64,000 nt of DNA, from contig JABMCL010001716.1 in NCBI GenBank assembly GCA_018857735.1, forward strand, positions 183,501 to 247,500, read 5' to 3'. The stretch's first letter is position 1, and each line of letters opens with the position of its first letter. The position numbers and the translations under genes were made by a program. Positions 12,601 to 21,192 of this stretch are shown one piece after another. The notes under the pieces are model-generated. The model was given only the letters and a program-made list of their open reading frames with translations, did not search any database and was not told the origin of the DNA. Source of the stretch: Alviniconcha marisindica. Lineage: Eukaryota; Mollusca; Gastropoda; Provannidae.

Positions 12601-14801
12601 ATCAGCCAGCCTTTGTTCAGTTTTGTTTGTTTGCTGTTGTTGCATCAGAATGGAATGCTTTTCCTAGGCCACCAGGCTAGTCATAAGACATGTAACATGG
12701 TGATATGGAAGAGTTTAGGTTTTCACCACCTTTCCTGCCTGTCCTCTGTTTCAGACCAGTGTCAAGACAGAACTGATGGTTTCTCGCAACATAACGCTGC
12801 GCCTCACATGCGTTGCTGTGTCGTCACCCAAGTCTCCCGTTTCAGAGGCCGCACAAAAGAAATCAAAGAAGCAGAAAAGAGAACGGGAGAAAGTGGAGGC
12901 TGAAATGACAGAAGTGCAGATTAAAGAGGAAAAAGTGGACACCGAGTCAGATTCAGACACTGAACCGAGTGAGAAACGCCAGAGACAGCTGCCTGATGTG
13001 AAGAAGCAGAAACTGAAGATGAAGAAAAGAACCTGTCCAACACGTGGTGGTGAGAGGATACCAGAGCTTGAGAGTGAGGAGATGCTTTTTTAAATGTTTT
13101 ATTGTATGGCACCCTCTTAGAGCAAAACCCCCATCAGATGCTGCTGAATTACTTTGTACCAGTGTCCCAACAAGACCTCATGGGACAAAAAAAATTGGCT
13201 TGTTGGCTAATGTGCCTGACAGTGACTGTAATTCATTCAGTGGTCAAAGTTCTCCTGGATACAACAGAGTGAAGGACTGTTTTTCAGTTCTCTGAGTCAG
13301 CACTTGTCTTGTGCAGACTCATCATTGCCTGTTTTGCCTTTGTGTGCTCACTGTACATTAAGATTGTTGTGCATCTCAGCGATCCCACTTCCACCTTTTG
13401 ACAAGATAAGGGCTTTAGGCCAGCCTTAATATAGCTTCAGCTTGTTGAAGGCCTGCTTTGTGAACACATCTTTGGTTCTTAATATAAAAATAGTGGGTCC
13501 AGCTGCAGCCAAATGCTTTGAATAGCAAGAGGGTTGCGCTCACTGAGGAGAGGTGCAGTCTAATATTCATTATTATTAATGTTCTTTTGTTCCTTTGAAG
13601 CAAAATCCAAATTCCTTTCTTTCTTTGAAGTGTGAATAACTAAGAGGATTTAGGTTCTCAGTGGGAGTGGTGATTTGTGGGGTGGGGGTAAACCACATGC
13701 CCCTCACTGACTGAAGCTCGGAGAATTCTTTACTGTCTTGGTTTTGGTTACCTTGGAGGTCAGCAGTCCACCATGCCCATGCACGCTGGTCGCATGGCAG
13801 GCTAATGAACCACATGACTGTACTGGTTCCATGCATTATGGTCTATGATAATTAATTCATAAATGCAACTACTGAAATAGGAAATAACCCATTGGTCTTG
13901 AATAAAAATTCAGATTAAGTGGTTGGTTTCTAGTTAGTCAGCTGTGAGGCGCACATTCATGTGGCATGTGTGGTTGTCTTTTTTTATTTTCATTAAGTGC
14001 CTCAGAGTCAGAGAGCCTTCACCAAATAAATAAATCAACAATTTCACCAACTTCAGGAATGTTTAATATTGCTCATTTTCAGTAGGATTGCTCATTTAGT
14101 CCAGTTTAGTACAGCGGTCCTTAGCGAAGGCGACAGATTTTAACGTCAACAAAAACTGATGCATGGAACAGCAGACCATATATGTAGTTTATTTCATGTT
14201 GCATCAGTTTTGACATTACATTGTTTGGGGCCCTTGTAAGTAAGTAAACATGGTGCTTAGCATCCATAGAAGCCATAATCTTTATTGGGAAGGGGTATAG
14301 AGGTGGGGGAAGAGGGAGATTATATACCTATCGCTACACTGTCATCACCAGAATGACACCTGCATTAAAATGGGCAGTGATGAGAGCCATTTTAATGTTT
14401 CATTAATTGTGAGGACAAAGTGACAAGACAGTGTCCACAGACGACAACTTTTGAAGAGAGAGGAGAGCTGAAGTGGAATCCAGCTGAGGCCCTTCTGCTT
14501 ACCAGCCTAAAGCCTTACTGCTAGACCAAACCCGCTCACTGGCCCCTGAAGGATTTAAGCATCAAATTTATATGGCATCACAAGGGCTTCAAGTTTTAGG
14601 AAAATCAAATATAGGAAATGATAGAATTATATCTCATTCTAGGCAAATATGTGTTACATCAGAGAGTACTCTGCTGAAGGTAGGTTGTACTAATAAGTAA
14701 ATCTCATGATCCATTTTGCTCTTTTGCTTTCAGAACCTGTCACACTGGATTGCAAGAAAAAGAATGGGACAGAAAGGAAGAAAATAAAAACAAAAGTCTG
14801 A
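687..14801 (+). CDS. PAK1IP1: PAK1-interacting protein 1 (Mak11-type WD40 ribosome biogenesis factor), ten exons, complete
   Basis: Exons 687-761, 1654-1819, 2589-2706, 3595-3722, 5178-5257, 8272-8334, 9461-9591, 10085-10199, 12755-13049, 14734-14801. All junctions are GT-AG, phases agree, and the sum is 1239 nt (412 aa; human about 392). The N-terminus has MEVVVGTYEEVLVGLSL, like the vertebrate start. WD40 blades follow: LLASGGADEIIHIFNL and LTHHSG, then LFSTSEDGTFCAWRVGTWEP, HPSGKLALTVGQDKSLRTWN and LWSPDGKYYLTYAKEINVYS, with a last blade SDGTIDVHR. The tail in exons 9 and 10 is rich in lysine and acidic residues with KKSKKQKRE and KKQKLKMKKR, fitting a nucleolar signal. The family acts in the nucleolus in 60S subunit assembly and was named for binding PAK1. 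In human it neighbours TMEM14C, as here. The second Met (residue 4) could also be the start. Confidence 0.93.
1012..1085. repeat. Perfect 20-nt inverted repeat with nested palindrome in PAK1IP1 intron 1
   Basis: Bases 1012-1031 and 1066-1085 are exact reverse complements (ATATTGTAAAAAGTGTAAGC). The 34-nt spacer repeats part of the arm (GCTTTTTACAAT), so two alternative hairpins can form. A run of G precedes it. It may be the remnant of a small foldback element. Confidence 0.7.
1550..1570. repeat. Poly-G tract
   Basis: About 21 consecutive G in PAK1IP1 intron 1, 83 bp before exon 2. Similar G runs occur near 17911-17930 and 52688-52710. Length in the assembly may be unreliable. Confidence 0.8.
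2713..3103. repeat. Two-copy tandem duplication of about 190 bp in PAK1IP1 intron 3
   Basis: The block starting near 2716 (CTTGCTGATCATTTCTC) recurs near 2917 (TTTGCTGATCATCTCTT), and both run through the same order of motifs (GAATGAAGCAGAGGG, GATGTGTGTGTGGACAGAA, GTCAAGAGCTAGCAGAAAC). It starts only a few bases after the exon 3 donor. A SINE follows directly. Confidence 0.8.
3104..3343 (+). mobile_element. tRNA-derived SINE, family A, 3'-truncated copy
   Basis: The head GAGCTGGTTTGTCCTAGTGG gives a tRNA-like box A and GGTTTGATTCC a box B, followed by the same body as the copies at 14236-14537 and 45951-46262 (AAAATGGCTCTCA, CATCTTAATGCAG, AGTCATTCTGGTGGTGACAG). The tRNA-like head is a pol III promoter of the SINE, not a functional tRNA gene. 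It sits in PAK1IP1 intron 3. Confidence 0.8.
5639..5679. repeat. Perfect 18-bp hairpin with 5-nt loop
   Basis: Arm 5639-5656 (GTTCTGTTTACTATAGCT) pairs exactly with 5662-5679 around the loop GTGAA. It lies inside the Kolobok-like element and may be a subterminal structure of that element. Confidence 0.75.
6931..7180 (-). pseudogene. THAP zinc-finger domain fragment with a frameshift
   Basis: From the ATG at 7180 the frame reads MPAYCIAANCNN, then ITMHEFPRNRPAVRRKWVKF and KRADF, matching the THAP pattern (Met-Pro, first Cys pair, HEFP, invariant Trp). That frame ends at a stop soon after. The expected last pair of the C2CH finger appears in another frame as CSEHFAECDFINF, up to a stop at 6931-6933. 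So one indel between KRADF and CSEHF splits the domain. THAP domains bind DNA in P-element and Kolobok transposases and in host proteins; here the surrounding TTAA element points to a transposase origin. Confidence 0.7.
9622..9740 (-). mobile_element. SINE family B, tail fragment
   Basis: Contains ATAGCGCTATTCTCTGC and CATGTGATTCTGAATGA, shared with the tail of the longer family B copies at 16895-17372 and 46694-46900. The tRNA-like head is missing. It starts 30 bp after PAK1IP1 exon 7. Confidence 0.65.
9820..10084 (+). repeat. Three diverged copies of an 88-bp unit ending at the PAK1IP1 exon 8 acceptor
   Basis: The true acceptor (CCTGATTTCAG, exon from 10085) is preceded by look-alikes GCATGATTTCAG ending 9994 and GGGTGATTTTAG ending 9906, spaced 90 and 88 bp apart. 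The bases after each false site resemble the start of exon 8 (GGACTCACAGACTTGTCATC compared with GGATTCGCGGCCTTGCCATC). So the unit includes the branch/acceptor region and the exon start. Confidence 0.7.
10600..11880 (+). repeat. Minisatellite, about 44-bp unit, PAK1IP1 intron 8
   Basis: Roughly 25-30 units built on GTGTGAGACTTGCTCATTGG followed by GGTGGGGTGGACAAGGTAGA. The first units (to about 10900) are more diverged (GTGAGATTGTCTCTGGGGGA), the middle is homogeneous and the end decays again. Open frames inside it are by-products of the repeat. Confidence 0.9.
11881..12754. other. Rest of PAK1IP1 intron 8, no feature seen
   Basis: AT-rich intron with a short TG-rich patch near 12270-12360. 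I see no coding exon or mobile element. Confidence 0.5.
14236..14537 (-). mobile_element. tRNA-derived SINE, family A
   Basis: On the minus strand it starts GAGCGGGTTTGGTCTAGCAG and runs through the family body (CATTAAAATGGCTCTCATCA, CATTCTGGTGATGACAGTGT) to a tail with CTATGGATGCTAAGCACCAT next to GTAAGTAA-like short repeats. It lies in PAK1IP1 intron 9. Confidence 0.8.
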
Positions 14802-15352
14802 AACTGAAAAAAATATTTGTGGTTGATTTGTATAAAGAAACACCCACTGTCTGCTTTTTTTTGTCACATACACACAACACACACACATGCATGCATACAC
14901 ACACACATTCCAATACTGAATTGTTACTGCTGTTTTAATTTGGCCATTATCACAATTGACACATTCACAATTTTTGAAGTATATGTAAAGATGTATGAAA
15001 TGAATTCTCACACCTGGTTTCATTCATGCAGTTTCCTTTTGAACACATGAACTAAATGAAGCTGAGAAAGAACTGCCAGCTAAGCATACATGTCACTGCC
15101 ATGAGGAAAAGGCTAAAGCAGATCTGGGATAGAAGCAAAGGAAAAAAAAGGGTGAGAACAGAGAGAGAGAAAACAAAGGGGAGGGGGGGCTAATATTGTG
15201 CAGATTTGTGAGAACCCTAACCAAACTGCTCTCCTGCCAAAGAAAACATAAAGGATAAAATCTGCTTTTAGTACTGAGCAGCAGATGTTTGAAAAAAATA
15301 TCGAGAGAGAGAAAGAACAGCTGTCATTCCTGCCTCTTTTTCAAGCTTTTGT
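14802..15352. other. Tail-to-tail spacer between PAK1IP1 and TMEM14C
   Basis: The 551 bp between the two stop codons must hold both 3' UTRs. It has a short CA-rich patch at 14869-14910 and purine-rich stretches. I do not see a canonical AATAAA at a convincing distance for either gene. Confidence 0.5.
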
Positions 15353-18300
15353 TCACTGAACCATTGTCCTGTAACCAAGGCGCACCACCATCAGCAAGCT
15401 GAAAAACAAACAGAAACAGTAAAAAAACTTTTATGGAGTTTGAATTCAATATCAGCAAGCTGAAAAACAGAAACAGTAAAAACCTTTCATGGAGTTTGAA
15501 ATCAGCAGCAAGTGGAATTTCTAAAAATAATAATCTGAAACAAGAATGACTGCTAGCGTTCTAAAACAAGATCCAAGATTCAAAAGAGTGCGTTTTTGTT
15601 GTGTGTTTGTGTCCTAATAAATAAGTGTTCTTTTGAACCTTTTATGTGTTTGGATAAGCAGACTGACAAAGAACAGGCAGACCACTGAAGGAGTGTGGCA
15701 TCACCACCAGCAAGCTGGAAAAAAACACTGGTAAAATCTCAATGGAATAATGATGGTATCTTTTTACAGCATCAATTTATATAGAATATAGAATACACAC
15801 ACAAAACACAATCCTCAGGGCCTTTTACAAAGGACATTGGAGAGATAACACACATTAACAACAACAACAAAAAATCTAGATATTTACACACATGCGTATA
15901 AACTTGTACAAAATGCCCCCACAGGCACACATATACACACATGAAACCAAACAAGAATGACTGGAATCAACCTGACTGTTCAAAGTTGAAGAGATGTTCT
16001 GAGAGATGACTTAAAAGTGTACTGATGGAACATAAATGCGACACCACCACCAGCAAGCTGCAGAAGAACAGATAAATCCTCAACGGAACATCAACAAGAG
16101 CAGGCTGCAAAAGAATGGGTATCACAGTAATCTGTGACAGAAACCAGTTTGATAGGCTATCCTGCCTGTGTGGGTGTGGTTCAAGGGGAATACAGTATTA
16201 TGTTTAGGTATTATTCTTGAGGTTTTATGTATACAGTTTTGTTGATCTTGTAAAGCACAGTGTGCCCAAACCTTGTCAGTGAGATACTGCGCTACAGAAT
16301 TGACTACTATTAGTATTATCATACTGTACTTAAAAACAGGGCTTATTTCAGTTTGTCTGCAAACCTACAGTTGAAATGATGACCAAGGCTCAAAAGTCTA
16401 ATGTCACACATGACTATCTGAAGATTCTTGGGAGGGATTTGCTTAGGAATTGTCTGCCTTAGCTCACCCCTGGGCAGTTCGACTCCCAAACCTCACTTTC
16501 CTGCACCCTTCCTCCAAACTCTACCATAACTGCTGATGCTAATGAAGCATACTACTGATCTCTGTGCATCTATCAAAATCACCCCTAATTCTAAATCTAA
16601 CACTGTCAAACCCTCTGTAAAAAAAGGTTTGGGTACAAGGGAATCAACATGGTGTCAAAGCATGCATGTAAACATGAATTTGGACACAAAAAAATGTTCT
16701 GTTTCAGTTTGAATGCTTTTGGTTATATATTGTGCTGACATAAGCACTATGAGTGACTATAAAAGAGTCCTGGTATAATCTGAGCTGTATTTCATAGTTC
16801 AGGAGCTGTATGAAGAGTCGAGGTGGCCGTCCTGAGCTGTCCGTCCTAACGAGCCTTCTGGTTTCCGTGGACGTAAAGAATTATTGAACGGTGCTTCGGC
16901 ATTGATTGATTGATTGATGATCACTTATATAGCGCTACTCTCCGCTCTCTTGAGCAGACTCATTGCACTCGCATGTGGTTCTACATGAGTGACAAGCTTT
17001 TTATAGCGTGTTTTTTGAATATCCACCGAAGTGTACTTACAGCGCTGGCATGGCTGGTGCCACATGAAACTGCAGCCATCTCGGCGCAAGTTCTGTGTAC
17101 ACCATACAACCATGCACCATGTCACTTCATGCAAAGCCACATACGTAAGGTGTATGCGTGTTTAGCTGTAACCAGCCACCTGCACCTTTGGCAGAATAAC
17201 CGGGATCTTTTACGTGCTACTGCGGTAACACAGGGGTGGAACGGATACGAAATAGAGTCAGCACAGAAAGCTGACCCTGGAGAAGAAAATTATCCCGCGC
17301 TCCTGCAGGGATTTGAACCCTGCGACCTTTCAGTCACGAGTCCGGCGCTCTAACCACTGAGCTATCCCGCCATTGGTCACAACTTGTCCCTAATATGTCA
17401 ACTGACATCTGAGGACATTAAGCATCACTTCATATTCATCATCTGAGCTGTATGTTAGTGTTACAACCATACTGCCATTTGAGCACAACAAAAACAGGAG
17501 AGCTACAGTGTAATCAGTTATGACTGGTTGGAGGAAAGATGTTGAAAACTGATGCTTGGACTTTATTCCCAAACAACATATCATTCTTCCCTGGGATCTA
17601 CAACTACTCATGGTTGACATCTGAGCCTCAGTCAGACTTACTGCATCTTTACTGGGAAAAAGGAGGGAGATACTGTAGAACTTTAACACTTGATGTATTT
17701 CAAGGGGCCATCTCAAAAGTGCATGCAGCAATACAGAACTGTGCCAAAAATGTGTCTGATGTTGAAACAAACAGAACATTTAATATAACATTCTGAAATT
17801 ATTGTGACCCAAGTAAAGTCTGTGTGTGGTGGGGGGTCTCAATAAAACTGCCCTGTGAAGTCTTTCTCTCCAGATTGTACTGGTGTTTGACTAGAGAGAG
17901 AAAAAGAAGGGGGGGGGGGGGGGGGGGGCCGTTTTTAATAGTTTTTTTAACAAAAAAAAACCCTACTCTGCAACAAAACTAGTGGTAAGTGGCTGGTTTC
18001 CATACCTCAAGGTTGCCACAAGACCAGCTGGCATGAACTTCCCTGAGTTCATGAATCTGTAGCCCATCACACCAGTCAGCACTGCCGCTGTAACTGCAAA
18101 CACCCATTTCTACATGTATCAAACAACTGCAAAACTGCAAACACCCATTGCAACATCAAACAACTATTAAACTGCAAACACCCATTTCTACACGTGTTAA
18201 ACTGCAAACACCCATTGCTACATCAAACAACCGCCAAACTGCAAACATCCATTTCCACATGTATCAAACAACTGTCAAATTGCAAACACCCATTTCTACA

Positions 18301-18821
18301 TCAAACGAATGTCAAACTGCAAACACCCATCAAACAACTGTCAAAGTACTCAAACTGCAAACACCCATTTCTACATCAAACAGCTGTCAAAGCCTCATTT
18401 ATTTTTTGGAACTGAGTAAATCTGTGAGAAAACCTGATATGCATACAAATTATTATTATTAAATAATTGTTTGGAAAGCATTACTGTCATTGTCAGCAAA
18501 ACTTGTTAAATGCTTTCTGAATTACTGACCCCTTGCTAAAGACCTAAGCATAAAAACCAACTTTTCTTGATTTCTGCATTATAACTTATAATAATAATGG
18601 AAATTTGTAAAGCGCCTACCCTGCGGCTCAAAGCGCTGAACAAGCATACACACATAATGTCCATCGAGATGGAAAATGTTATCCAAAAAAATAAATATGA
18701 TAAGTTTTATAATATTATATAATAAGATGGGTTCCACCCAAAGGGTTCCTGATTGCCTGCTTGTTTCTTGTATGCAGCCAATTCAAAGTTAGGTCACAGT
18801 AGTCCAAAGATGACATTACCA

Positions 18822-18900
<79 letters not shown>

Positions 18901-18999
18901 GAGAGAGAGAGAGAGGAGAGAGCAGAGCGAGACGAGAGAGAGACGAGAGAGAGAGAGAGAGAAGAGAGAGAGACGAGACGGAGACAGACAGCAAGCAAC

Positions 19000-19032
<33 letters not shown>

Positions 19033-19060
19033 GACAGAGAGCACACATATGCATATGCAA

Positions 19061-19119
<59 letters not shown>

Positions 19120-20684
19120 GCATATATAATTATGCATATATATGACTCTTTATGAGACAAGAGTGACTTACCCAGTGACAGGGTGACATTTTTGGGGTCA
19201 TTGGTGGTCTGGTATGCCCCAACACCCATCAGACTGCCACAAGCCAGACCCATTGCCAGTGATGGGATGCTTCCTGGGGGGTCAACAACAGCAACGGTTA
19301 AATTCTGGGTATGTGATTGTGATGTACTGACCTGGCAAGTAGCATGTGTCTGTAAACAGATCAGTATTCATACTTTTCCAACTTTTACTTTATTATTTAA
19401 AAAACAACAACACTTTAGCCAAGCCTATATATTTGGCGTATAATGCAAAAATATATTTGGTATATATATATATGTGGAATATTTATTTCATTATATAATT
19501 ATTTTTTTTTTTTTTTTAGCCAAGCCTATATTTGGTGTATAATGCAAAAATATATTTGGTGTATAATGCAAAACATTTTAATTACTATCAACTTTCCAAG
19601 ACGACTGGGTCATAGTGCAGTTCAATGTTGCTTTACAATTACATCCACAGAGGCCATTAGGGACAGGGAGCCCAGGACTGCCACCATGACTTTCAGTTTC
19701 ACACAGCTCCTGAGCTCCAACTGGGTCAAAGTCCAGGACTGTGTGTTTCTCAAATTCAGTTTGCTTGGTGAAGCATGGCATGCATAGCCTGCATTCCTCT
19801 GCATACACTGAACTGACACTGTGCAACAAGTGATGACAAAATCTGTTCACCCTTTTTGAGTTGTTGCACTCAGTGACCAGAAGATGCAAAAAAATGAGGT
19901 GTGGATGCCAAATGTCCATGACTTTAACAACAAAAATGCCCCACTATCACTATGCCACTATGTGAGCCTGGTCCAGTATTTTGTAGAATAAAAACATGAA
20001 AGCTGATGCAAATTCCATGTTTCGTACCCTTGACCTCAGTATCAGGTTTGCTAATATTCAAAAGTTTGGACGCGTGTGTATGTGTGTTGGGGGAGGCAGA
20101 CAGACAGCTGCGTTGGCGCTTGTATCTGTCTTTCATTCATTCAGCCGACATGCTGACTTCTTATTTATCATCTTGGATTTTTATTTTATTTTTTATTTTA
20201 ACTACGGATAAATTGCAATCCAAACACTTAGGTATTTTCACCAACGCTGGTTTTGTTTGCTGCATCCGTCGACGTGTACACTAGTCATTGCCAATTACTA
20301 GGATAAAAACAGTCACCATTGGCAGCTGAAGTATGAAGATAAAGTACACTAACAGTAGAGTAAGTTCCTTGATAAACGAGTCATACATATATTATCTGCA
20401 TCATCATGACAAAAAAAGAAACGGTATCGAAATCAAGATATCCGGGAAGAGACGTTGCAGACGACACCGAGTGACCCACTAATGATTAAGGAGATCTGCA
20501 AAGAAACGATGAAATAGAGAAACGGACCAGATGGATGCGTTTTGCTGAAAAACAAGATATTGCAAAAGTCCGAAGTTCACTCAACTTCAAAGCTGACATT
20601 AAACTCACCTGCTTTAACATAACCTATGATGCCTCCAGCTGCAATAGTTGCAGCATACGCAAAGCTAATCAAGTCGACATCCAT
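15353..20684 (-). CDS. TMEM14C: TMEM14C-type small mitochondrial inner-membrane protein, four exons, complete
   Basis: Exons in order of transcription: 20684-20609, 19273-19172, 18093-18006, 15398-15353; 312 nt, 103 aa, all phases match. The start MDVDLISFAYAATIAAGGII is near identical to vertebrate TMEM14C, followed by GSIPSLAMGLACGSLMGVGA, then VMGYRFMNSGKFMPAGLVA and the terminal exon SLLMVVRLGYRTMVQ. Four short glycine-rich membrane helices are expected. In vertebrates TMEM14C lies in the inner mitochondrial membrane and supports protoporphyrinogen transport in heme synthesis; assignment to 14C rather than 14A or 14B rests on the N-terminus and on the PAK1IP1 neighbour. The final exon has several upstream look-alikes and the exon 3 acceptor is multiplied. 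It shares a divergent promoter with MUTYH. Confidence 0.9.
15442..16107 (-). repeat. Tandem look-alikes of the TMEM14C terminal exon, possible alternative last exons
   Basis: Besides the canonical exon at 15398, four acceptors followed by a CTTGCTG-like start occur at 15459, 15714, 16057 and 16104 (minus strand; the last begins CCTGCTC). Joined to exon 3 (phase 2) they give C-termini SLLILNSN..., SLLVVMPHSFSGL..., SLLVVVSHLCSIS... and SLLLLMFR-stop. Each has a pyrimidine tract and CAG. The flanks are also related (GAAACAGTAAAAAC, CACTGGTAAAATC, GAACAGATAAATCC), so they are diverged copies of one unit. Only the most distal copy resembles the conserved TMEM14 C-terminus. Confidence 0.6.
16895..17372 (-). 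mobile_element. tRNA-derived SINE, family B, near full length
   Basis: On the minus strand it opens with GCGGGATAGCTCAGTGGTTA (box A) and GGTTCAAATCCC (box B), then a body of about 390 bp that includes GATCCCGGTTATTCTGCC and CATGGTGCATGGTTGTATGG, and ends in GAGTAGCGCTATATAAGTG plus a TCAATCAATCAATCAATG tail. The tRNA-like part lacks a matching 3' acceptor arm, so it is not called as a tRNA. Further copies: 9622-9740, 31395-31799, 46694-46900. Confidence 0.8.
18094..18395 (-). repeat. Array of extra 3' splice sites upstream of TMEM14C exon 3
   Basis: The true acceptor reads GAAATGGGTGTTTGCAG, then TTACAGCGG. Upstream of it in transcript direction the same GGGTGTTTGCAG (or close) recurs about seven times at roughly 32-45 bp intervals, usually followed by TTTGACAGTTG or TTTAA. 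Six copies keep CAG. After exon 2 (phase 1) most copies would give a stop at the next codon (TGA or TAA). Confidence 0.8.
18588..18660. repeat. Fragment of a dispersed repeat
   Basis: ATAATAATGG followed by GTAAAGCGCCTACCCTGCGG. The same type of ATAATAAT plus AAAGCGC or AAAGCAC junction occurs at 40826, 51610 and 63177. The identity of the parent element is unknown. Confidence 0.45.
18823..19125. repeat. Compound microsatellite (TG)n-(GA)n-(GACA)n
   Basis: A pure TG run of about 76 bp, then GA-rich and GACA-rich stretches, then a second TG and GA run. It lies in TMEM14C intron 2, 47 bp before the downstream limit of exon 2. Open frames over it are artefacts of the repeat. Confidence 0.9.
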
Positions 20685-21009
20685 GTTGACAAGGTACGCT
20701 ACTCTAGAACTGCACTAAAGCTAACAATACTTCTTTCGCTTTCAGAATGAAAGCGCGTAACTTAGTTGACACGAAATGTACATGCTGGACACAGCACGCA
20801 AATATTTTTGGACAGTTTTATAGAAATGAATATGCTGAATATTTCTTAAGTTTTTGCAAAAGAACGTTTTACAGTCAAGTGTTAAATGAATATAAATTCT
20901 AATATGGGCCAATGTTACACAATCCAGAATTTTGGCGCGAGTTACAGCTGTACCGCCATTCAAGGATTTTATGAGGGCGGTCGCTGGACGCTCACTGCGG
21001 AACAGTGTC
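20685..21009. promoter_or_regulatory. Divergent promoter region of TMEM14C and MUTYH
   Basis: Start codons of TMEM14C (20684, minus) and MUTYH (21010, plus) are 325 bp apart, so both transcripts start in this stretch or their 5' UTRs overlap. Near 20930-21000 it is richer in CpG than its surroundings (TTGGCGCGAG, GGGCGGTCGC), fitting a CpG-type housekeeping promoter. No TATA box is evident. Confidence 0.6.
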
Positions 21010-21144
21010 ATGAAAAGGAAGCCTAATCTTCGACAGCCCAAGCCAAATGGTAGGCACTGTTGACATTTAGCCCTGTCACCTCTTCCTTCGCCATTCCAAA
21101 TCAAGCCGATCATAGTAATATTGTGCATGCTGAGTGGACAAGTT

Positions 21145-21192
<48 letters not shown>

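Noticed and set aside
16910..17353. 147-codon plus-strand frame
   Set aside because: Entirely inside the antisense strand of a SINE family B copy.
17290..17372. tRNA gene on the minus strand
   Set aside because: Box A and box B are good but the 3' acceptor arm does not pair and the sequence continues into a SINE body repeated elsewhere in the window.
18715..19253. Several frames rich in Cys-Val or Thr-His
   Set aside because: TG/CA microsatellite translations; the only real coding part here is TMEM14C exon 2.
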